Assembly (NCBI GenBank): GCA_002388665.1 | Contig: DGMY01000014.1 | Coordinates: forward strand, 41,722-68,906 | DNA length: 27,185 nucleotides | Direction: 5' to 3' | From: Opitutia bacterium UBA4506 | GTDB taxonomy: Bacteria > Verrucomicrobiota > Verrucomicrobiia > Opitutales > Puniceicoccaceae | Shown here: piece by piece, positions 25,734-27,185 of the stretch | Numbering within the stretch: the stretch's first letter is position 1 | Layout of the letters: each line of letters starts with the position of its first letter | Program-made: the position numbers and the translations under genes | Notes under the pieces: model-generated | The model's input: only the letters and a program-made list of their open reading frames with translations | Told to the model about the DNA's origin: nothing | Database searches by the model: none

Positions 25734-25854
25734 TGAAAGGGGTGAGGTCTTCTGAGGCCTCATCGCCTCCCGCCGGAGGAATTATGACGCGAATTGGGGG
25801 GAGCTAATGGGTAATTCGGGTATGGTGGGGCAGCAGTGCTCCAGCCGCCAGCGC

Positions 25855-26877
25855 CTACCCCTTCGAGTCTAGCTCGATCCCATGGGTGAAGGTCAGGAAG
25901 GGGGCCGAATGTTCTGCGCTCATCGGTCGGGCGCTCTTTAGGAGCCCGTCGCAACGAAAGTCAGGCCAGTGGACGCGAAGGATTTCGAAGTAGCTGAAAT
26001 AATCCACCCGTACCAATCGTTCCGGTTCTTCTTTCCAGTAGGGAAAGGTCTCCGGTCGTTCGATCCAGGGAATGAGGCGGTCGCATGCGTCGCGTAGAGA
26101 CCTTCCTTCGGGCGATTCATAGTCGAAGACTTTAATCCCATTCACCCGGAGAATTTCACCTGCGAGTGTTTGGGGGAATAGGCAAAAGTGCGAATACCAG
26201 ATCCCGTGTCGGCCTTCGTTCCGGTTCACTTCATGAGGCAGGTGGCCGTCTTCGGCGATCTGGGTATCAATGAAAAATTTCCAGCGTGAAGCGCATTGTT
26301 GCAATAGATCCTCATCTTCGAGATACGCGGCGCATGCAGTGGCCAGTGTCAGTCCCCAATTTCCCCAGTTATTCTCTTTCTCCATGCAGTTCATGGGCAG
26401 CGCCTTTTGACGGACAAACTGGCAGAAGGCCGCTTTATCGGAGTCTGCCCAAATGGCATCTCTGCGGAGGATGTCCGCGGCGAAGATGAAGGCGGGGAAC
26501 AAGTTGCTGAAAGATAGGGTCGAGTCTTCCTCGGTCTTCATCGACTTGAGCTGGGTGCTCCAACTGTTCAACCGTTCGATGGCAGACAGTGCAAAGCGCG
26601 TTTCTCCGGTGATTCGATAGGCCAGCGCTTGCGCATACGAGGCATTGGCATCGTCGCGGAGGACATTCTTCAACCGGTTGTGCTCCTCTGGTTGGACGTA
26701 ATACCATGGCACCTGCCAGACCTCCGGAACGTGAGCCGGGCGGTCGAGTTCTGATTCGGCGATTCGAAGGACTTCAACCCAAGCGGCCAGGGTGGGTTCA
26801 CTTTTCGTTCGAACAGAGTCGCGCAACGAACCCAATCGCTTCTCGGTTAGTAAGACTGGTGGGATATTTCTCTTCAT
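25855..26877 (-). CDS. Alginate-lyase-family (PF05426-like) protein
   Basis: The 340-residue protein has the alpha/alpha-toroid pattern of the alginate lyase / heparinase N-terminal group: ENNWGNWGLTLATACAAYL (168-186) and DGHLPHEVNRNEGRHGIWYS (210-229) followed by HFCLFPQTLAGEI, in which R223, Y228 and H230 are in the positions expected of catalytic or substrate-binding residues. Enzymes of this family cleave uronic-acid polysaccharides by beta-elimination. Oddly there is no signal peptide: the N-terminus is MKRNIPPVLLTEKRL and a stop lies in frame 11 codons upstream, so export by a cleaved signal cannot be recovered from an earlier start. It may act in the cytoplasm on oligosaccharides, or the gene may be 5'-truncated. 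It is flanked on both sides by direct copies of the 126-bp repeat. Confidence 0.75.
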   Translation of the reverse strand: MKRNIPPVLLTEKRLGSLRDSVRTKSEPTLAAWVEVLRIAESELDRPAHVPEVWQVPWYYVQPEEHNRLKNVLRDDANASYAQALAYRITGETRFALSAIERLNSWSTQLKSMKTEEDSTLSFSNLFPAFIFAADILRRDAIWADSDKAAFCQFVRQKALPMNCMEKENNWGNWGLTLATACAAYLEDEDLLQQCASRWKFFIDTQIAEDGHLPHEVNRNEGRHGIWYSHFCLFPQTLAGEILRVNGIKVFDYESPEGRSLRDACDRLIPWIERPETFPYWKEEPERLVRVDYFSYFEILRVHWPDFRCDGLLKSARPMSAEHSAPFLTFTHGIELDSKG

Positions 26878-27064
26878 GGGGAGGTAGGATTGGTTGCGTG
26901 TCCTGGGTTAGTACGACTGCTCCGCGTCGCCCTTGCGGAAATGCCCCAGTGTCAGGCTCATTCGTTATTGTAACGTCTTGCAAAAGTATTACTCCGATTC
27001 GGGTCTTTTCAAGGCCACTACCTCCATCCCAAAATTTAATTGAACCTTTCTCAGTCATTCAGTC

Positions 27065-27185
27065 AGTGGGTGGGTTGCTTCAGCGCCCACCATTCGAACT
27101 GGCCGGAGGGAGCTTCGTCGCATGACGTTCCCCAAGGCCAATCGGGAGCGTTGTCTTGGCATAGGCGGGCAAGGCTGAAGCCATG
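27065..27185. repeat. Sixth copy of the 126-bp repeat (window edge)
   Basis: This stretch repeats the 126-bp unit in the same orientation as the five copies at 25128-25733, beginning at GTGGGTGGG inside the unit and running to the window end at GAAGCCATG. It probably continues into another array. The 187 bp between it and the alginate-lyase-like gene show no supported gene. Confidence 0.9.

Noticed and set aside
26798..27058. Minus-strand 86-codon frame overlapping the start of the alginate-lyase-like gene
   Set aside because: It overlaps the better supported gene by about 80 bp in another register and shows no family features.

Overview
This window is dominated by a DNA phosphorothioation (PT, Dnd-type sulfur modification) defence island of about 21 kb, from roughly 3.5 to 24.5 kb. 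It lies between chromosomal-looking flanks that carry tandem hairpin-rich repeats. The organism is a bacterium of about 50% GC with few Shine-Dalgarno sites. A DUF748/AsmA-type envelope protein, an alginate-lyase-like gene and long intergenic repeats fit a Verrucomicrobiota/Opitutae-like or other PVC-group marine bacterium. That assignment is inference, and no rRNA, tRNA or other taxonomic marker is present.

Layout. 1-300: three tandem copies of a 94-bp repeat. 470-3370 (+): DUF748 envelope protein. 3504-4346 (-): HNH nuclease, divergent from 4439-6304 (+), the PT-associated putative methyltransferase; overlapping promoters lie between them. 6327-6998 (-): a clear SeqA homologue downstream of dndA (7029-8165, -). 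8166-8294: divergent dndA/dndB control region with a strong inverted repeat. 8295-13637 (+): dndB, dndC, dndD, dndE, with a 308-bp gap after dndB holding a possible Abi-like gene fragment. 13761-24465 (-): a tightly coupled seven-gene operon convergent with dndBCDE. In transcription order it encodes a PLD-nuclease/helicase, a GIY-YIG protein, a second DGQHR protein, a 1014-aa protein with four repeats and a sigma-70 region-4-like domain, a 66-aa protein, a zinc-hook SMC/Rad50-like ATPase and PT-associated protein 4. 24466-25127: no convincing gene. 25128-25733: five copies of a 126-bp repeat. 25855-26877 (-): alginate-lyase-like protein. 27065-27185: a sixth copy of the 126-bp repeat, running off the window.

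How the genes fit together. DndA supplies sulfur, DndC (Fe-S, ATP pyrophosphatase fold), DndD (ATPase) and DndE (nicked-DNA binding) install it, and DndB regulates. The convergent operon takes the place of the usual DndFGH restriction genes and is the likely effector that distinguishes PT-marked self DNA from unmarked invader DNA. It partly mirrors the modification module, with its own DGQHR protein, SMC-like ATPase and small protein, and adds two nuclease-type proteins. The least expected element is the SeqA homologue beside dndA. SeqA reads hemimethylated GATC in enteric bacteria and GATC is also a common Dnd target, so this gene could be a reader of newly replicated, hemi-modified DNA.
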